Positions 16,767 to 25,769 of a DNA stretch of 60,148 bases are shown here, one piece after another. The DNA is from Ahrensia sp. Its GTDB lineage: Bacteria > Pseudomonadota > Alphaproteobacteria > Rhizobiales > Rhizobiaceae. Position numbers and translations under genes: made by a program. Position 1 is the first letter of the stretch; every line of letters starts with the position of its first letter. The notes below the pieces were generated by a model, which worked only from the letters and a program-made list of their open reading frames with translations, had not been told where the DNA came from and did not search any database. The DNA lies in contig NZXU01000117.1 in assembly GCA_002698425.1 (NCBI GenBank), forward strand, positions 7,762 to 67,909. Reading direction: 5' to 3'.

Positions 16767-17948
16767 ATGTTGTTCATCCTTGTCGCCGCATCGCTGACGA
16801 TCCTGTTGCTTGGCATCGTGTTCTGGCCCGTCATTCGCCGGAAAACGGTGGAGGCCGCGCCGGAAGACCACGCGTTCGATCTCACCATCTACAAGGACCA
16901 GCTGCGCGAACTCGATGCCGATATTGAGCGCGGGGCGATAGAGCCGGCCGAAGCCGACTATGCGCGCGCCGAAATCGGTCGCCGGCTGCTCGCCGCGCAG
17001 GAGGCGGCCGACGCCGAAGCCGCCGACGTTGAGAAGGCGCGCACGGCCGGAGGCCCGGTGCTGGCGGCTGCCGCCGTCTTCGCGCCGCTCGCCGCCGCGC
17101 TGATCTATTCGATAACCGGTTCGCCGGGCATGGACGCGCAGCCCCTGGCGGCGCGGGTCGACGAAATTCGCCAGCAGCAGGCGGCGCAGACATTGCAGGG
17201 GATGGACGTCGCCGAACTGGTTTCCCGCGCCGAGGCGCATCTGGCCCAGAACCCGAATGACGGGCGCGGCTGGGACGTGCTCGCGCCGATGTATCTCAGG
17301 CTCGGCCGTCCGGCAGAAGCGCGCCAGGCCTTCGAACGCGCCATCGCCTTGCAGGGCGAAGACGCCAAGCGCCGCTCTGGCCTCGGGCAGGCCTATTACA
17401 TGCTTGCCGGAACAGTGGACGTGAATGCGCGCGCCGAGTTCCAGCGGGCGCTGGAACTGGACGCCGAAGACAGCCGCTCGCGCTTCTTTCTGGCGCTTGC
17501 CGCCGCAGAGGCCGGCAATGTCGACGGCGCATTGCAGGGCTGGCAGGCGATGCTGCAGCCGGGCGCCGCGTCGCCGGAATGGCAGGCCGCGGCCGCGGAA
17601 GGCGTGCGCCGGTACGGCGAGGCGTCGATGGCCGCCGCGCCCGGCTCCGCGGCGCCGCAGCTCGACGAGGACACCGTCCGCGACGTGCAGGCGATGAATG
17701 CCGAGGACCGTAACGAGATGATCCTGGGGATGATCGCGCAGCTCGACGAGCGGCTGCGTGACAATCCCGACGATATCGCAGGTTGGCAGCGGCTGATCCG
17801 CTCCTATGTGGTTCTCGGCCGCAAGGATGATGCCGAGGAGGCATTGTCGCGCGCAACGGACGCCTTCGCCTCCGACGCCGAAAAACGCGACACGATCGTC
17901 AAATTCGCAGCGGCGCTCGGCATATCTTCGGGAGGAACCGTGCAATGA
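16767..17948 (+). CDS. cycH: Cytochrome c maturation protein CycH/CcmI
   Basis: 393 residues from ATG 16767; a TTG at 16746 in frame is also possible and neither has a good ribosome site. CcmI is the membrane chaperone that presents apocytochrome c for haem ligation. Two membrane helices (about 1-20 and 88-110) flank a cytoplasmic segment with YKDQLRELDADIERG, a family signature. A periplasmic TPR domain follows (about 150-320: RAEAHLAQNPNDGRGWDVLA, MYLRLGRPAEARQAFERAI). The stop overlaps the ccmE start by 4 bp. Confidence 0.9.
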   Translation: MLFILVAASLTILLLGIVFWPVIRRKTVEAAPEDHAFDLTIYKDQLRELDADIERGAIEPAEADYARAEIGRRLLAAQEAADAEAADVEKARTAGGPVLAAAAVFAPLAAALIYSITGSPGMDAQPLAARVDEIRQQQAAQTLQGMDVAELVSRAEAHLAQNPNDGRGWDVLAPMYLRLGRPAEARQAFERAIALQGEDAKRRSGLGQAYYMLAGTVDVNARAEFQRALELDAEDSRSRFFLALAAAEAGNVDGALQGWQAMLQPGAASPEWQAAAAEGVRRYGEASMAAAPGSAAPQLDEDTVRDVQAMNAEDRNEMILGMIAQLDERLRDNPDDIAGWQRLIRSYVVLGRKDDAEEALSRATDAFASDAEKRDTIVKFAAALGISSGGTVQ

Positions 17949-18394
17949 CCCGCAAACAGAAACGCTCCGTGGTGATTTTCGGCGCGCTCGCCATGCTCGG
18001 CATCGCCGCGGCGCTGGTGCTGACCGCCCTTTCGGACCAGGTCACCTTCTTTCGCACGCCGACGGAGCTGCTGGCTTCGCCCGAGGAAAACAGCGGCCGT
18101 ATCCGTCTCGGCGGCCTTGTCGAGAACGGCTCGGTGAAGAAAGACGATTCCACCGTCGAATTCGCCATCGAGGATGTGAACGATCGCGTTCTCGTGCGCT
18201 ATGCCGGCATCCTGCCCGACCTGTTCCGTGAGGGGCAGGGGGTCATCGCCGAGGGGCAGTTGCAATCCGACGGCACGTTCCTTGCGGATACCGTTCTCGC
18301 CAAGCATGATGAGAACTACATGCCCAAGGAGGTCGCCGACCGGCTCAAGGAGCAGGGCTACTGGCAGGGCGATGAAGTGAGCGCAACGCAATGA
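17945..18394 (+). CDS. cycJ: Haem chaperone CycJ/CcmE
   Basis: 149 residues. CcmE carries haem covalently from CcmC to the CcmF/H lyase. Seen: one N-terminal anchor (residues 9-30), an OB-fold core beginning with IRLGGLVENGSV, and the haem-attachment His121 with Tyr125 in LAKHDENYMPKE. It overlaps cycH and cycK by 4 bp each, so the four genes form one operon. Confidence 0.95.
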   Translation: MTRKQKRSVVIFGALAMLGIAAALVLTALSDQVTFFRTPTELLASPEENSGRIRLGGLVENGSVKKDDSTVEFAIEDVNDRVLVRYAGILPDLFREGQGVIAEGQLQSDGTFLADTVLAKHDENYMPKEVADRLKEQGYWQGDEVSATQ

Positions 18395-20379
18395 TCGTCG
18401 AAATCGGACATTACGCCCTCGTGCTGGCCCTCGTGCTGGCGATCATCCAGACCGTCGTGCCCTTTGTCGGCGTCAAGACCGGCGACACCCGCCAGATCGC
18501 CATGGCGCCGAACCTCGCTTTCGCGGTCTTCGCGGCGATCGCATTGTCCTTCACGGTGCTGACCTGGGGCTATGTGACCTCCGATTTCTCCATTCTGAAT
18601 GTCTGGGAAAACTCCAACTCGCAGCAGCCCCTGCTGTTCAAGTTCACCGGAGTGTGGGGCAACCACGAAGGCTCGATGCTGCTATGGGTGCTGATCCTGG
18701 CGCTGTTCGGTGCGCTGGTGGGGCTCTTCGGCTCGAACCTGCCGCCGACGCTGCGCGCCATGGCGATCTCCGTGCAGGGGCTGATCGCCGTCGCCTTTCT
18801 TGGCTTCATCCTGTTCACCTCCAATCCGTTCGAGCGCCTGTCGCCGGCGCCGCTGGAAGGCCAGGATCTCAATCCGATCCTGCAGGATATCGGCCTCGCC
18901 ATTCATCCGCCGCTTCTCTATCTGGGCTATGTCGGCTTCTCGATCTGCTTTTCCTTCGCCATCGCGGCGCTGATCGAGGGACGCATCGACGCGGCCTGGG
19001 CGCGCTGGGTGCGCCCCTGGACGCTCACCGCCTGGGTGTTCCTGACCGCCGGCATCGCGATGGGCTCCTACTGGGCCTATTACGAACTCGGCTGGGGCGG
19101 CTGGTGGTTCTGGGACCCGGTCGAAAACGCTTCCTTTATGCCGTGGCTCGCCGGCACGGCGCTGCTTCACTCGGCGCTGGTGATGGAGAAGCGCGAGGCT
19201 CTGAAGGTCTGGACCATCCTGCTGGCGATCCTGACATTCTCGCTGTCGCTGCTCGGCACTTTCCTTGTGCGGTCCGGCGTGCTGACCTCGGTGCATGCCT
19301 TCGCCACCGACCCGACGCGCGGCGTGGTCATTCTGGGCATTCTCGTCTTCTTCATCGGCGGCGCGCTATTCCTGTTCGCGCTCAGATCCTCGTCGCTGTC
19401 GAATGGCGGCATGTTCCACCCGATCTCGCGCGAAGGCGGGCTGGTGCTCAACAATCTGATCCTGACGACGGCGACCGCCACGGTCTTCGTCGGCACGCTC
19501 TATCCGCTCCTGATCGAAGCTTTGACCGGCGAGAAGATTTCCGTCGGCGCTCCCTATTTCGATGCGACCTTCGTGCCGCTGATGGTGCCGTTGCTGTTGG
19601 CCGTTCCCTTCGGTCCGCTGCTCGCCTGGAAACGCGGCGATCTCTATGGCGCGGCGCAGCGCCTCTATGTCTTCGCCGGCGTGGCCCTTCTCATCGGTGT
19701 GCTGACGCTCGTCTTCGTCGAGGGCATGCATGTGCTCGCGGTCATCGGCATCGCCATCGGCGTCTGGCTGCTGCTCGGCTCGTTTGCCGAGATCATCCAG
19801 AAGTCGGGATGGCCGAAAGCCGGGCTTTCCGTGGCCGCTGCCCGCCTGCGCGGCCTGCCGCGCTCCGTCTGGGGCACCGCGCTCGCCCATGCGGGGCTCG
19901 GCGTCTGCGTGCTGGGCATCGTCTCGGTTTCCTCCTTCCAGAAGGAAGAGGTGCTGCGCATGAAGCCCGGCTCGATCACCGAGCTCGCCGGCTACACGAT
20001 CACGATGAAGGGCATCGAGGAGCAGCAGGGGCCGAATTTCGTGGAGGACATCGCCAGCTTCGAGGTCTATCTGGACAGCGACTACGTAACCACGATCACG
20101 CCGTCGAAGCGCATCTACACGGCGCGGCGCATGCCGACGACAGAATCCGGCATCTACACGACCGGTTTCAGCCAGCTCTATCTCGCGCTCGGCGACCCGG
20201 TCGAAGGCACCGATGAGATCGTCGTGCGGCTGTGGTGGAAGCCGCAGGTCACGCTGATCTGGCTCGGCCCGGTACTGATGGTGATCGGCGGACTGTTCTC
20301 GCTGTCCGACCGGCGGCTGCGCGTCGGCGCGCCGAAACCGTCGGCGAAGCGCCGCCAGACACTGGCCGCGGCGGAGTAG
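18391..20379 (+). CDS. cycK: Haem lyase CycK/CcmF
   Basis: 662 residues, about 15 transmembrane helices. CcmF with CcmH joins reduced haem to apocytochrome c CXXCH motifs. The WWD domain is intact (WGGWWFWDPVENASFMPW, about residues 235-255), with conserved His residues near GNHEGSMLLW and IHPPLLYLGYVG. A large periplasmic loop follows (about 515-610) before the last helix. Start ATG 18391 overlaps the cycJ stop. Confidence 0.96.
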   Translation: MIVEIGHYALVLALVLAIIQTVVPFVGVKTGDTRQIAMAPNLAFAVFAAIALSFTVLTWGYVTSDFSILNVWENSNSQQPLLFKFTGVWGNHEGSMLLWVLILALFGALVGLFGSNLPPTLRAMAISVQGLIAVAFLGFILFTSNPFERLSPAPLEGQDLNPILQDIGLAIHPPLLYLGYVGFSICFSFAIAALIEGRIDAAWARWVRPWTLTAWVFLTAGIAMGSYWAYYELGWGGWWFWDPVENASFMPWLAGTALLHSALVMEKREALKVWTILLAILTFSLSLLGTFLVRSGVLTSVHAFATDPTRGVVILGILVFFIGGALFLFALRSSSLSNGGMFHPISREGGLVLNNLILTTATATVFVGTLYPLLIEALTGEKISVGAPYFDATFVPLMVPLLLAVPFGPLLAWKRGDLYGAAQRLYVFAGVALLIGVLTLVFVEGMHVLAVIGIAIGVWLLLGSFAEIIQKSGWPKAGLSVAAARLRGLPRSVWGTALAHAGLGVCVLGIVSVSSFQKEEVLRMKPGSITELAGYTITMKGIEEQQGPNFVEDIASFEVYLDSDYVTTITPSKRIYTARRMPTTESGIYTTGFSQLYLALGDPVEGTDEIVVRLWWKPQVTLIWLGPVLMVIGGLFSLSDRRLRVGAPKPSAKRRQTLAAAE

Positions 20380-20389
20380 GGACGCACCG

Positions 20390-20863
20390 ATGAAACGGAC
20401 CTTCGCGGCCCTGGCCTTTCTCGTTCTCGCGATCTCTGGCGCCCATGCGGTGACGCCGGACGAGATGCTCGACGACCCGGCGCTTGAACAGCGCGCCCGC
20501 GACATTTCCGCGAAACTGCGCTGTCTCGTCTGCCAGAACCAGTCGATCGACGATTCCGATGCCTCGCTCGCCCACGATCTGCGCGTTATCGTCCGTGAGC
20601 GCCTTGAGAATGGCGACACGAACGAAGAGGTGATGGACTACGTCGTCTCGCGCTATGGCGAATTCGTTCTGCTGCAACCGCGTTTCTCGGGCCGCAACAT
20701 GCTGCTGTGGGGGACGCCAATCATCGGCCTTCTGCTCGGCCTCGGCACGATCGCCTTCCTCTACCGGTCCCGCAGCCGCGCCGCGCCGGTGAACCGCCTG
20801 AGCGCGGAGGAACAGGACCGCCTCTCGAAAATTTTGGGTGAAGGTGAAGACAGCGGCCGCTAA
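20390..20863 (+). CDS. cycL: Thiol oxidoreductase CycL/CcmH
   Basis: 157 residues. CcmH reduces the cysteines of apocytochrome c before haem attachment. Signal sequence 1-20, then the redox motif C45-L-V-C48 in KLRCLVCQNQSI, and a C-terminal membrane anchor (about 105-125). The gene follows cycK after 10 bases with GGGACGCACCG before the ATG. It ends the cyc operon. Confidence 0.95.
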   Translation: MKRTFAALAFLVLAISGAHAVTPDEMLDDPALEQRARDISAKLRCLVCQNQSIDDSDASLAHDLRVIVRERLENGDTNEEVMDYVVSRYGEFVLLQPRFSGRNMLLWGTPIIGLLLGLGTIAFLYRSRSRAAPVNRLSAEEQDRLSKILGEGEDSGR

Positions 20864-20895
20864 GACCTGACGTGGATCGCAACAGGGAGGCTGCC

Positions 20896-22125
20896 ATGGC
20901 GACCGAGAAACGGGAATTCCGATCGGCGGACGGCCACACTCTGGCCGCCCGGCTGGATCTGCCGGACGGTACGCTGCGCGGCTGCGCAATCTTCGCCCAC
21001 TGCTTTACCTGCACAAAGGATTTCATCGCCGCGCGCCGCATAGCGTCGAACCTGTCGAGGCTGGGCATTGCCGTGCTGCGGTTCGATTTCACTGGCCTCG
21101 GCGCGTCCGAAGGCGAGTTTGCCAATACGTCCTTTCGCTCCAATGTCGACGATCTCGTCGCTGCGGCGGATCATTTGCGCGAAACCTTCGAAGCGCCGGT
21201 CCTGCTGATCGGCCATTCCCTCGGCGGCGCCGCCGTACTGGCCGCGGCGCACGATATCCCCGAAGTCAGGGGCGTCGTCACCATCGGCGCGCCGGCGGAT
21301 ACGGAACATGTGCTGCGCATGTTCAAGGAGGATATCGGGGATATCGAGCGCGATGGCGAAGCCGAAGTCTCGCTCGGCGGGCGCAAATTCCGCATTGGGA
21401 AGGGCTTCCTCGATGTCGCGCGCAAGACCAATCTGCTCGACCGCCTGCCGAAGCTGAAGGCCTCGCTGCTGATCATGCATTCGCCGCTGGACGAGGTGGT
21501 GGGTATCGACAATGCCGAGCGCATCTTCATGGCCGCGCGCCATCCGAAAAGCTACATCTCGCTCGATCACGCCGACCATTTGCTGACAAAGCCCGACGAC
21601 GCCGAATTCGCTGCCCAGGTGATCGCCGGCTGGGCGCATCGTTTCCTGCCGGCCGACGAACCGCAGGGCGAAAAAGCGATCGAAAACATCCGCGTATCGG
21701 AAACGCGTGAATCGAAGTTTCAAAATATCGTACAGGCCGGCGCGCATCGGTTTTTTGCCGACGAGCCCGTATCAGCTGGCGGCACCGACACGGGCCCGTC
21801 GCCCTACGATCTGCTTGGCGCGGCGCTTGGCGCCTGCACCGCGATGACGCTTCGCATGTATGCGGACTTCAAGAAGCTGCCGCTCGGCGCGGTGACGGTC
21901 GATGTCAGCCACGCCAAGGTGCACGCGAAGGACTGCATGGAATGCACCGACGAGGAGCGCGCGCATGGCGGCAAGATCGACCGCTTCGAGCGCCATATCT
22001 CCGTTGACGGCGAGGTGGCGACGGAGCTTGCCGACAAGCTGGAAGAGATCGCCGACAAATGCCCGGTGCACAAAACGCTGACGGGCGGCGCGAAGGTGGT
22101 GACCGTGGTTGAGCGGGGCGGGTGA
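20896..22125 (+). CDS. Bifunctional alpha/beta hydrolase - OsmC family fusion
   Basis: 409 residues from ATG 20896, which has GGGAGG upstream; a GTG at 20872 is less likely. Residues 1 to about 255 are an alpha/beta hydrolase with nucleophile Ser in LIGHSLGGAAV and a likely His in SLDHADHLL. Residues from about 265 are an OsmC-type domain with the peroxidatic Cys pair candidates in DLLGAALGACTAMTLRMYAD and DKCPVHKTL. OsmC proteins detoxify organic hydroperoxides. This fusion is known in proteobacteria. A small gap separates it from cycL; it is probably a separate unit. Confidence 0.88.
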   Translation: MATEKREFRSADGHTLAARLDLPDGTLRGCAIFAHCFTCTKDFIAARRIASNLSRLGIAVLRFDFTGLGASEGEFANTSFRSNVDDLVAAADHLRETFEAPVLLIGHSLGGAAVLAAAHDIPEVRGVVTIGAPADTEHVLRMFKEDIGDIERDGEAEVSLGGRKFRIGKGFLDVARKTNLLDRLPKLKASLLIMHSPLDEVVGIDNAERIFMAARHPKSYISLDHADHLLTKPDDAEFAAQVIAGWAHRFLPADEPQGEKAIENIRVSETRESKFQNIVQAGAHRFFADEPVSAGGTDTGPSPYDLLGAALGACTAMTLRMYADFKKLPLGAVTVDVSHAKVHAKDCMECTDEERAHGGKIDRFERHISVDGEVATELADKLEEIADKCPVHKTLTGGAKVVTVVERGG

Positions 22126-22135
22126 GCGTAACGTA

Positions 22136-22162
22136 TATTTTCTGATATCCGTATTTTCTGAT
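22136..22162. repeat. Direct repeat TATTTTCTGAT x2 upstream of XRE/Fic pair
   Basis: The 11-mer TATTTTCTGAT occurs at 22136-22146 and 22152-22162, 16 bp apart (about 1.5 helical turns), in an AT-rich stretch that contrasts sharply with its GC-rich surroundings. It lies just upstream of the putative -35 element and may be a second regulator site or the edge of acquired DNA. Confidence 0.5.
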
Positions 22163-22177
22163 TTGTATATCAAATAA

Positions 22178-22206
22178 TTGACAACTATATCCATTTCGTA
22201 TATGTA
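22178..22206 (+). promoter_or_regulatory. Sigma70-type promoter of the XRE/Fic pair
   Basis: TTGACA at 22178-22183 and TATGTA at 22201-22206, 17 bp apart. The -35 is a perfect consensus match. The -10 lies inside the palindrome described next, so binding there should block RNA polymerase. Confidence 0.6.
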
Positions 22207-22218
22207 TTAATATACGAA
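22195..22218. promoter_or_regulatory. Palindromic operator before mobile mystery protein A
   Basis: TTCGTATAT - gtatta - ATATACGAA, perfect 9-bp arms around a 6-bp spacer. It covers the -10 region and ends 10 bases before the antitoxin-like gene's ATG. By analogy with other XRE-regulated toxin-antitoxin pairs it is the expected autoregulatory site of the helix-turn-helix protein encoded next. Confidence 0.65.
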
Positions 22219-22228
22219 AGGATGACCA

Positions 22229-22693
22229 ATGAGCGTGAAGGATGCGGCACAGCGGCAATGCCAACGCATCGTCGACCGGGCGGGAAGACAGCTTGCCGGT
22301 CTCGCTACGCCGTCCGGAGGCTGGCTGGCCACGGCCAGGAAGGCGCTGGGCATGTCCGGCGCCGATGTCGCCCGGCGCATGGGCGTCACGCGGGCAGCCA
22401 TTCACCAGGCCGAACGCAATGAAGCCGACGGCGCGATCACGCTCCGCCAGATGGAAAAGCTCGCGGCAGCGATAGGCGGAAAATTCGTCTATGCCATCGT
22501 GCTCGAAGACACGGTGGAAGACGCGATCCGCGCTCAGGCCCGTCGCAAGGCGGAAAACCGCGTTCGTCGCGCCGGAGTGCACATGGCGCTGGAAGATCAG
22601 GCCTTGTCTTTGGACGAGACGGCCCGTCGGATAGACGAACTTGCGAGACAACTGGCGCGCGATATGCCGCCCGGTTTCTGGGACGATCAGTGA
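22229..22693 (+). CDS. XRE-type regulator, mobile mystery protein A
   Basis: 154 residues, ATG 22229 after AAAGGA. A helix-turn-helix domain is visible at about 36-85 (GMSGADVARRMGVTRAAIHQ, then LRQMEKLAAAIGGKFVY). The N-terminal region (QRQCQRIVDRAGRQL) and the C-terminal tail (about 110-154, charged helix) match the family TIGR02612, always found before a Fic-domain partner. Such pairs are thought to be toxin-antitoxin modules on mobile DNA. The stop TGA overlaps the partner's GTG start. Function as antitoxin and autorepressor is inferred. Confidence 0.85.
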   Translation: MSVKDAAQRQCQRIVDRAGRQLAGLATPSGGWLATARKALGMSGADVARRMGVTRAAIHQAERNEADGAITLRQMEKLAAAIGGKFVYAIVLEDTVEDAIRAQARRKAENRVRRAGVHMALEDQALSLDETARRIDELARQLARDMPPGFWDDQ

Positions 22694-23280
22694 CGTTCGA
22701 AGATCCCGAAGGCGCGACACCGCTCGATCCCGACGAGATGGCGGGATTGAAATTCTCTCATGTCACGACCCGGCGGGAACTCGATGAACTCGAACAAGCC
22801 AATATCGAGCAGGGACTTGCATGGCTGTCGCGGCGGCGGGGAGGCGACATCCTCGATGACGCCTTCGTGCGCCGGCTCCATGTCAGGCTCTTTGGCGATG
22901 TATGGGAATGGGCCGGCACATACCGAACGACCGAGAAGAACATCGGCATCGATCCTCGCCAGATTGCCGAACAGCTTCGCGCGCTGCTCGGCGATGCGCA
23001 TTACTGGGCCGAAAACAAGGTCTTTCCGCCGCTCGAAGCCGCGGCGCGTATTCACCACCGCATGGTCCAGATCCATCCCTTCGTGAACGGTAATGGCCGC
23101 CACGCCCGGATTGCCGCCGACGTCATGCTCGAACAATATTACCGGCATCCGCCGGTCAATTGGGCCGGAGGCGTTGATCTTCAGTCCGACAATGATCGGC
23201 GCAACATCTATATCTCGGCGCTTCGCGCCGCCGACAAAGGCGAATTCGAGCCGTTGCTGGCATTCGTCGGCGCGACGTAG
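22690..23280 (+). CDS. Fic-domain protein, mobile mystery protein B
   Basis: 196 residues from GTG at 22690, overlapping the upstream gene by 4 bp. The Fic motif HPFVNGNGRHAR lies at 129-140. Canonical AMP-transferring Fic proteins have Asp or Glu where this one has Asn133; the rest of the motif (catalytic His129, GNGR, Arg140) is intact. DVWEWAGTYRTTEKNIGI (about 70-87) is the family flap region. Fic enzymes attach AMP or other phosphate groups to target proteins; the target here is unknown. The pair sits between chromosomal core genes. Confidence 0.88.
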   Translation: MTFEDPEGATPLDPDEMAGLKFSHVTTRRELDELEQANIEQGLAWLSRRRGGDILDDAFVRRLHVRLFGDVWEWAGTYRTTEKNIGIDPRQIAEQLRALLGDAHYWAENKVFPPLEAAARIHHRMVQIHPFVNGNGRHARIAADVMLEQYYRHPPVNWAGGVDLQSDNDRRNIYISALRAADKGEFEPLLAFVGAT

Positions 23281-23419
23281 CGCGATGGCAACCAACCTTT
23301 CCGAACCTTACGAAAATTTCATGTTGCGGAAAGCGGCGTGTAATCTTCGCTTCCCTATATCTGTCCTCAAGGCCGGCGCTGATCCGGCCCTCTAATTCAA
23401 ACGTTGAGGACATGAATTG

Positions 23420-24946
23420 ATGACGACCCCCAATAATTCCCCTCGCAAATCCATCGGCAAGAAGCTCGGCGCCGTACTCGTCGCCTCGACGGTGCTCGGC
23501 GTCGGTATTGCCGGCTTCGAAGCTGCGACCGGCAGCGTCGCACAGGCCGAAGCTGTCCGCGTCGAGACCCCCGCAGCGGCACCCGGCTTCGCCGATATCA
23601 TCGAGAAAGTCTCGCCCGCCGTCGTGTCGGTGCGCGTGAAGACCAATATCCAGCCCGCCTCGAACATGCAGTTCAACTTCAATGGCCAGGACCTGGATCA
23701 GCTTCCGCCGCCGCTGCAAAAGTTCTTCCGCGACTTCGGCCCGCGCTTCGGCAATCCAGACGGCTTTGACAATCGTCGCCCGCAGCGTCCGCAGCGCGCC
23801 CGTCCGGTGGCGCAGGGGTCCGGCTTCTTCATTTCCGAGGACGGCTACCTGGTCACGAACAACCACGTCGTCGACAATGGCACGGAATTCACCGTCGTCA
23901 TGGATGACGGCACCGAACTCGACGCCAATCTGATCGGCACCGATCCGCGCACGGACCTTGCTCTCCTCAAAGTCGAGGAAGCCCGCAAGTTCACCTATGT
24001 CGCGTTCGCCGATGACCAGAAGGTGCGGGTCGGCGACTGGGTCGTCGCCGTCGGTAACCCCTTCGGCCTCGGCGGCACCGTGACCGCCGGCATCGTTTCC
24101 GCAATGGGGCGCGACATCGGCGCCGGACCTTACGACGATTTCATCCAGATCGACGCGGCCGTGAACCACGGTAACTCCGGCGGACCGACCTTCAACCTCA
24201 ATGGCGAAGTCGTTGGTATCAACACCGCGATTTTCTCTCCGTCGGGCGGCAATGTGGGCATCGCCTTCGCCGTTCCCGCCTCGGTCGCCAAGAACGTCAT
24301 CAACGAACTGATGAATGACGGTTCGGTCGAACGCGGCTGGCTCGGCGTCGCCATCCAGCCGGTAACCGCCGACATCGCGGAATCGCTTGGTCTCGACAAG
24401 ACCGGCGGCGCGCTTGTCGCCGATCCGCAGAAGGACGCTCCGGCCGCCATGGCGGGTATCCGTGCCGGCGACATCATCGTCGCCGTCAACGGCAAGGACA
24501 TCAAGGGTCCGCGCGAACTGGCCCGCGAGATCGCCAATTTCGATCCCGGCACCAGTGTTGACGTGAAGATCCTTCGCCGCGGCAAGGAGCAGACCATCTC
24601 GGTCAAGCTCGGCGAACTGCCGACCGAACAGACGGCAGCGGCATCACAGGACACGCCTGACGAGCAGCCGGAAACCGCGCTTGCCGATTACGGGCTGACC
24701 GTGGCTCCCGCCGAGGACGGCGCTGGCGTCGTCGTCACCGGCGTCGACCCCGACAGCCCGGCTGCGGATGCGGGCATCCGCCCCGGCGACAAGGTGGTCG
24801 AGGTCAACAACGAAGCCGTCGCGTCGGCCGGCGATATCGAGAAGGAACTCAAGGCGGTGACCGACTCCGGTCGCAAGGCCGCCCTGATGCTGCTCGAGCG
24901 CGAGGACGCCAGCCGCTTCGTCGCGATCCCGACCGAGCGCGGCTAA
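23420..24946 (+). CDS. degP: Periplasmic serine protease DegP (Do family)
   Basis: 508 residues from ATG 23420 (GAGGA at 23406-23410). Protease and chaperone for misfolded envelope proteins. Signal sequence about 1-45; trypsin-like domain with catalytic triad His149 (TNNHVVDN), Asp179 (RTDLALLKV) and Ser253 (NHGNSGGPTFN); a linker rich in Arg/Pro near 115-130; PDZ1 about 300-390 and PDZ2 about 415-495 (GVDPDSPAADAGIRPGDKVV). In S. meliloti degP1 also follows the cyc operon. The gene ends in strong hairpins. Confidence 0.94.
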   Translation: MTTPNNSPRKSIGKKLGAVLVASTVLGVGIAGFEAATGSVAQAEAVRVETPAAAPGFADIIEKVSPAVVSVRVKTNIQPASNMQFNFNGQDLDQLPPPLQKFFRDFGPRFGNPDGFDNRRPQRPQRARPVAQGSGFFISEDGYLVTNNHVVDNGTEFTVVMDDGTELDANLIGTDPRTDLALLKVEEARKFTYVAFADDQKVRVGDWVVAVGNPFGLGGTVTAGIVSAMGRDIGAGPYDDFIQIDAAVNHGNSGGPTFNLNGEVVGINTAIFSPSGGNVGIAFAVPASVAKNVINELMNDGSVERGWLGVAIQPVTADIAESLGLDKTGGALVADPQKDAPAAMAGIRAGDIIVAVNGKDIKGPRELAREIANFDPGTSVDVKILRRGKEQTISVKLGELPTEQTAAASQDTPDEQPETALADYGLTVAPAEDGAGVVVTGVDPDSPAADAGIRPGDKVVEVNNEAVASAGDIEKELKAVTDSGRKAALMLLEREDASRFVAIPTERG

Positions 24947-24962
24947 GCGCAACCCGTTTGCC

Positions 24963-25041
24963 TGTCCGGATAAAACCATGTCATCCCCCCGGACAGACAA
25001 TGACGACGGCGGCAGGTCTTCCCCCTCAACCTGCCGCCGTC
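24963..25041 (+). terminator. Double hairpin downstream of degP
   Basis: TGTCCGG (24963-24969) pairs with CCGGACA (24989-24995), followed by a perfect 13-bp stem GACGGCGGCAGGT / ACCTGCCGCCGTC (25005-25017 with 25029-25041, 11-nt loop). No long T tract follows, so termination efficiency is uncertain. It separates degP from the next regulator. Confidence 0.65.
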
Positions 25042-25097
25042 ACACCCCTTCCGCTCCCGGCTTTTCTTTTGCCCTGAGCCGCGCAATAAGCGTGCCC

Positions 25098-25769
25098 ATG
25101 AAAGTCCTGATCATCGAAGACGACGTCGAGGCCGCCGCCTATCTGAAGAAGGCGATGGATGAGGCAGGTCACACGGCCGATGTCGCCAATAATGGCGATG
25201 ACGGCTATGCCATGGCCGATACCGGCACCTATGACGCTCTCGTGGTCGACCGAATGCTGCCCAAGCGCGACGGCTTGTCGGTGATTTCATCCCTTCGCGC
25301 CAAAGGCGACATGACGCCGGCTCTGGTTCTGTCCGCGCTGGGAGAGGTCGACGACCGCGTGACCGGCCTGCGCGCCGGCGGCGACGATTACCTGACCAAG
25401 CCCTATGCTTTTTCCGAATTGCTCGCCCGGCTGGAAGTGTTGCTGCGCCGCCAGAACGGCGTCGAGCAGGAGACCCGCTACCAGGTCGGCGACCTCGTGC
25501 TGAACAGGCTGTCGCATGAGGTCAAGCGCGCCGATCAGGCGATCATTCTGCAGCCGCGCGAATACAGGCTGCTCGAATATCTGATGCGCCACTCCGGCCA
25601 GGTGGTCACCCGCACCATGCTGCTGGAGAACGTCTGGGACTATCATTTCGATCCGCAGACCAACGTCATCGACGTGCATATCTCGCGCCTGCGGTCGAAG
25701 ATCGAAAAGGGCTTCGACAAGCCGCTACTGCACACGATCCGCGGTGCGGGCTACATGATGCGGGACTAG
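25098..25769 (+). CDS. Response regulator, OmpR family
   Basis: 223 residues from ATG 25098; the frame is open further upstream through the degP terminator, which is not coding. Receiver domain with IIEDD, phospho-acceptor Asp51 (LVVDRMLPKRDG) and Lys in DDYLTKPYAF; DNA-binding domain from about 128 (QPREYRLLEYLMRHSGQVVT, FDPQTNVIDVHISRLRSKIE). It is paired with the kinase at 26085. Its stop codon abuts the 307-bp repeat element that separates the pair. The regulon is unknown. Confidence 0.9.
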   Translation: MKVLIIEDDVEAAAYLKKAMDEAGHTADVANNGDDGYAMADTGTYDALVVDRMLPKRDGLSVISSLRAKGDMTPALVLSALGEVDDRVTGLRAGGDDYLTKPYAFSELLARLEVLLRRQNGVEQETRYQVGDLVLNRLSHEVKRADQAIILQPREYRLLEYLMRHSGQVVTRTMLLENVWDYHFDPQTNVIDVHISRLRSKIEKGFDKPLLHTIRGAGYMMRD

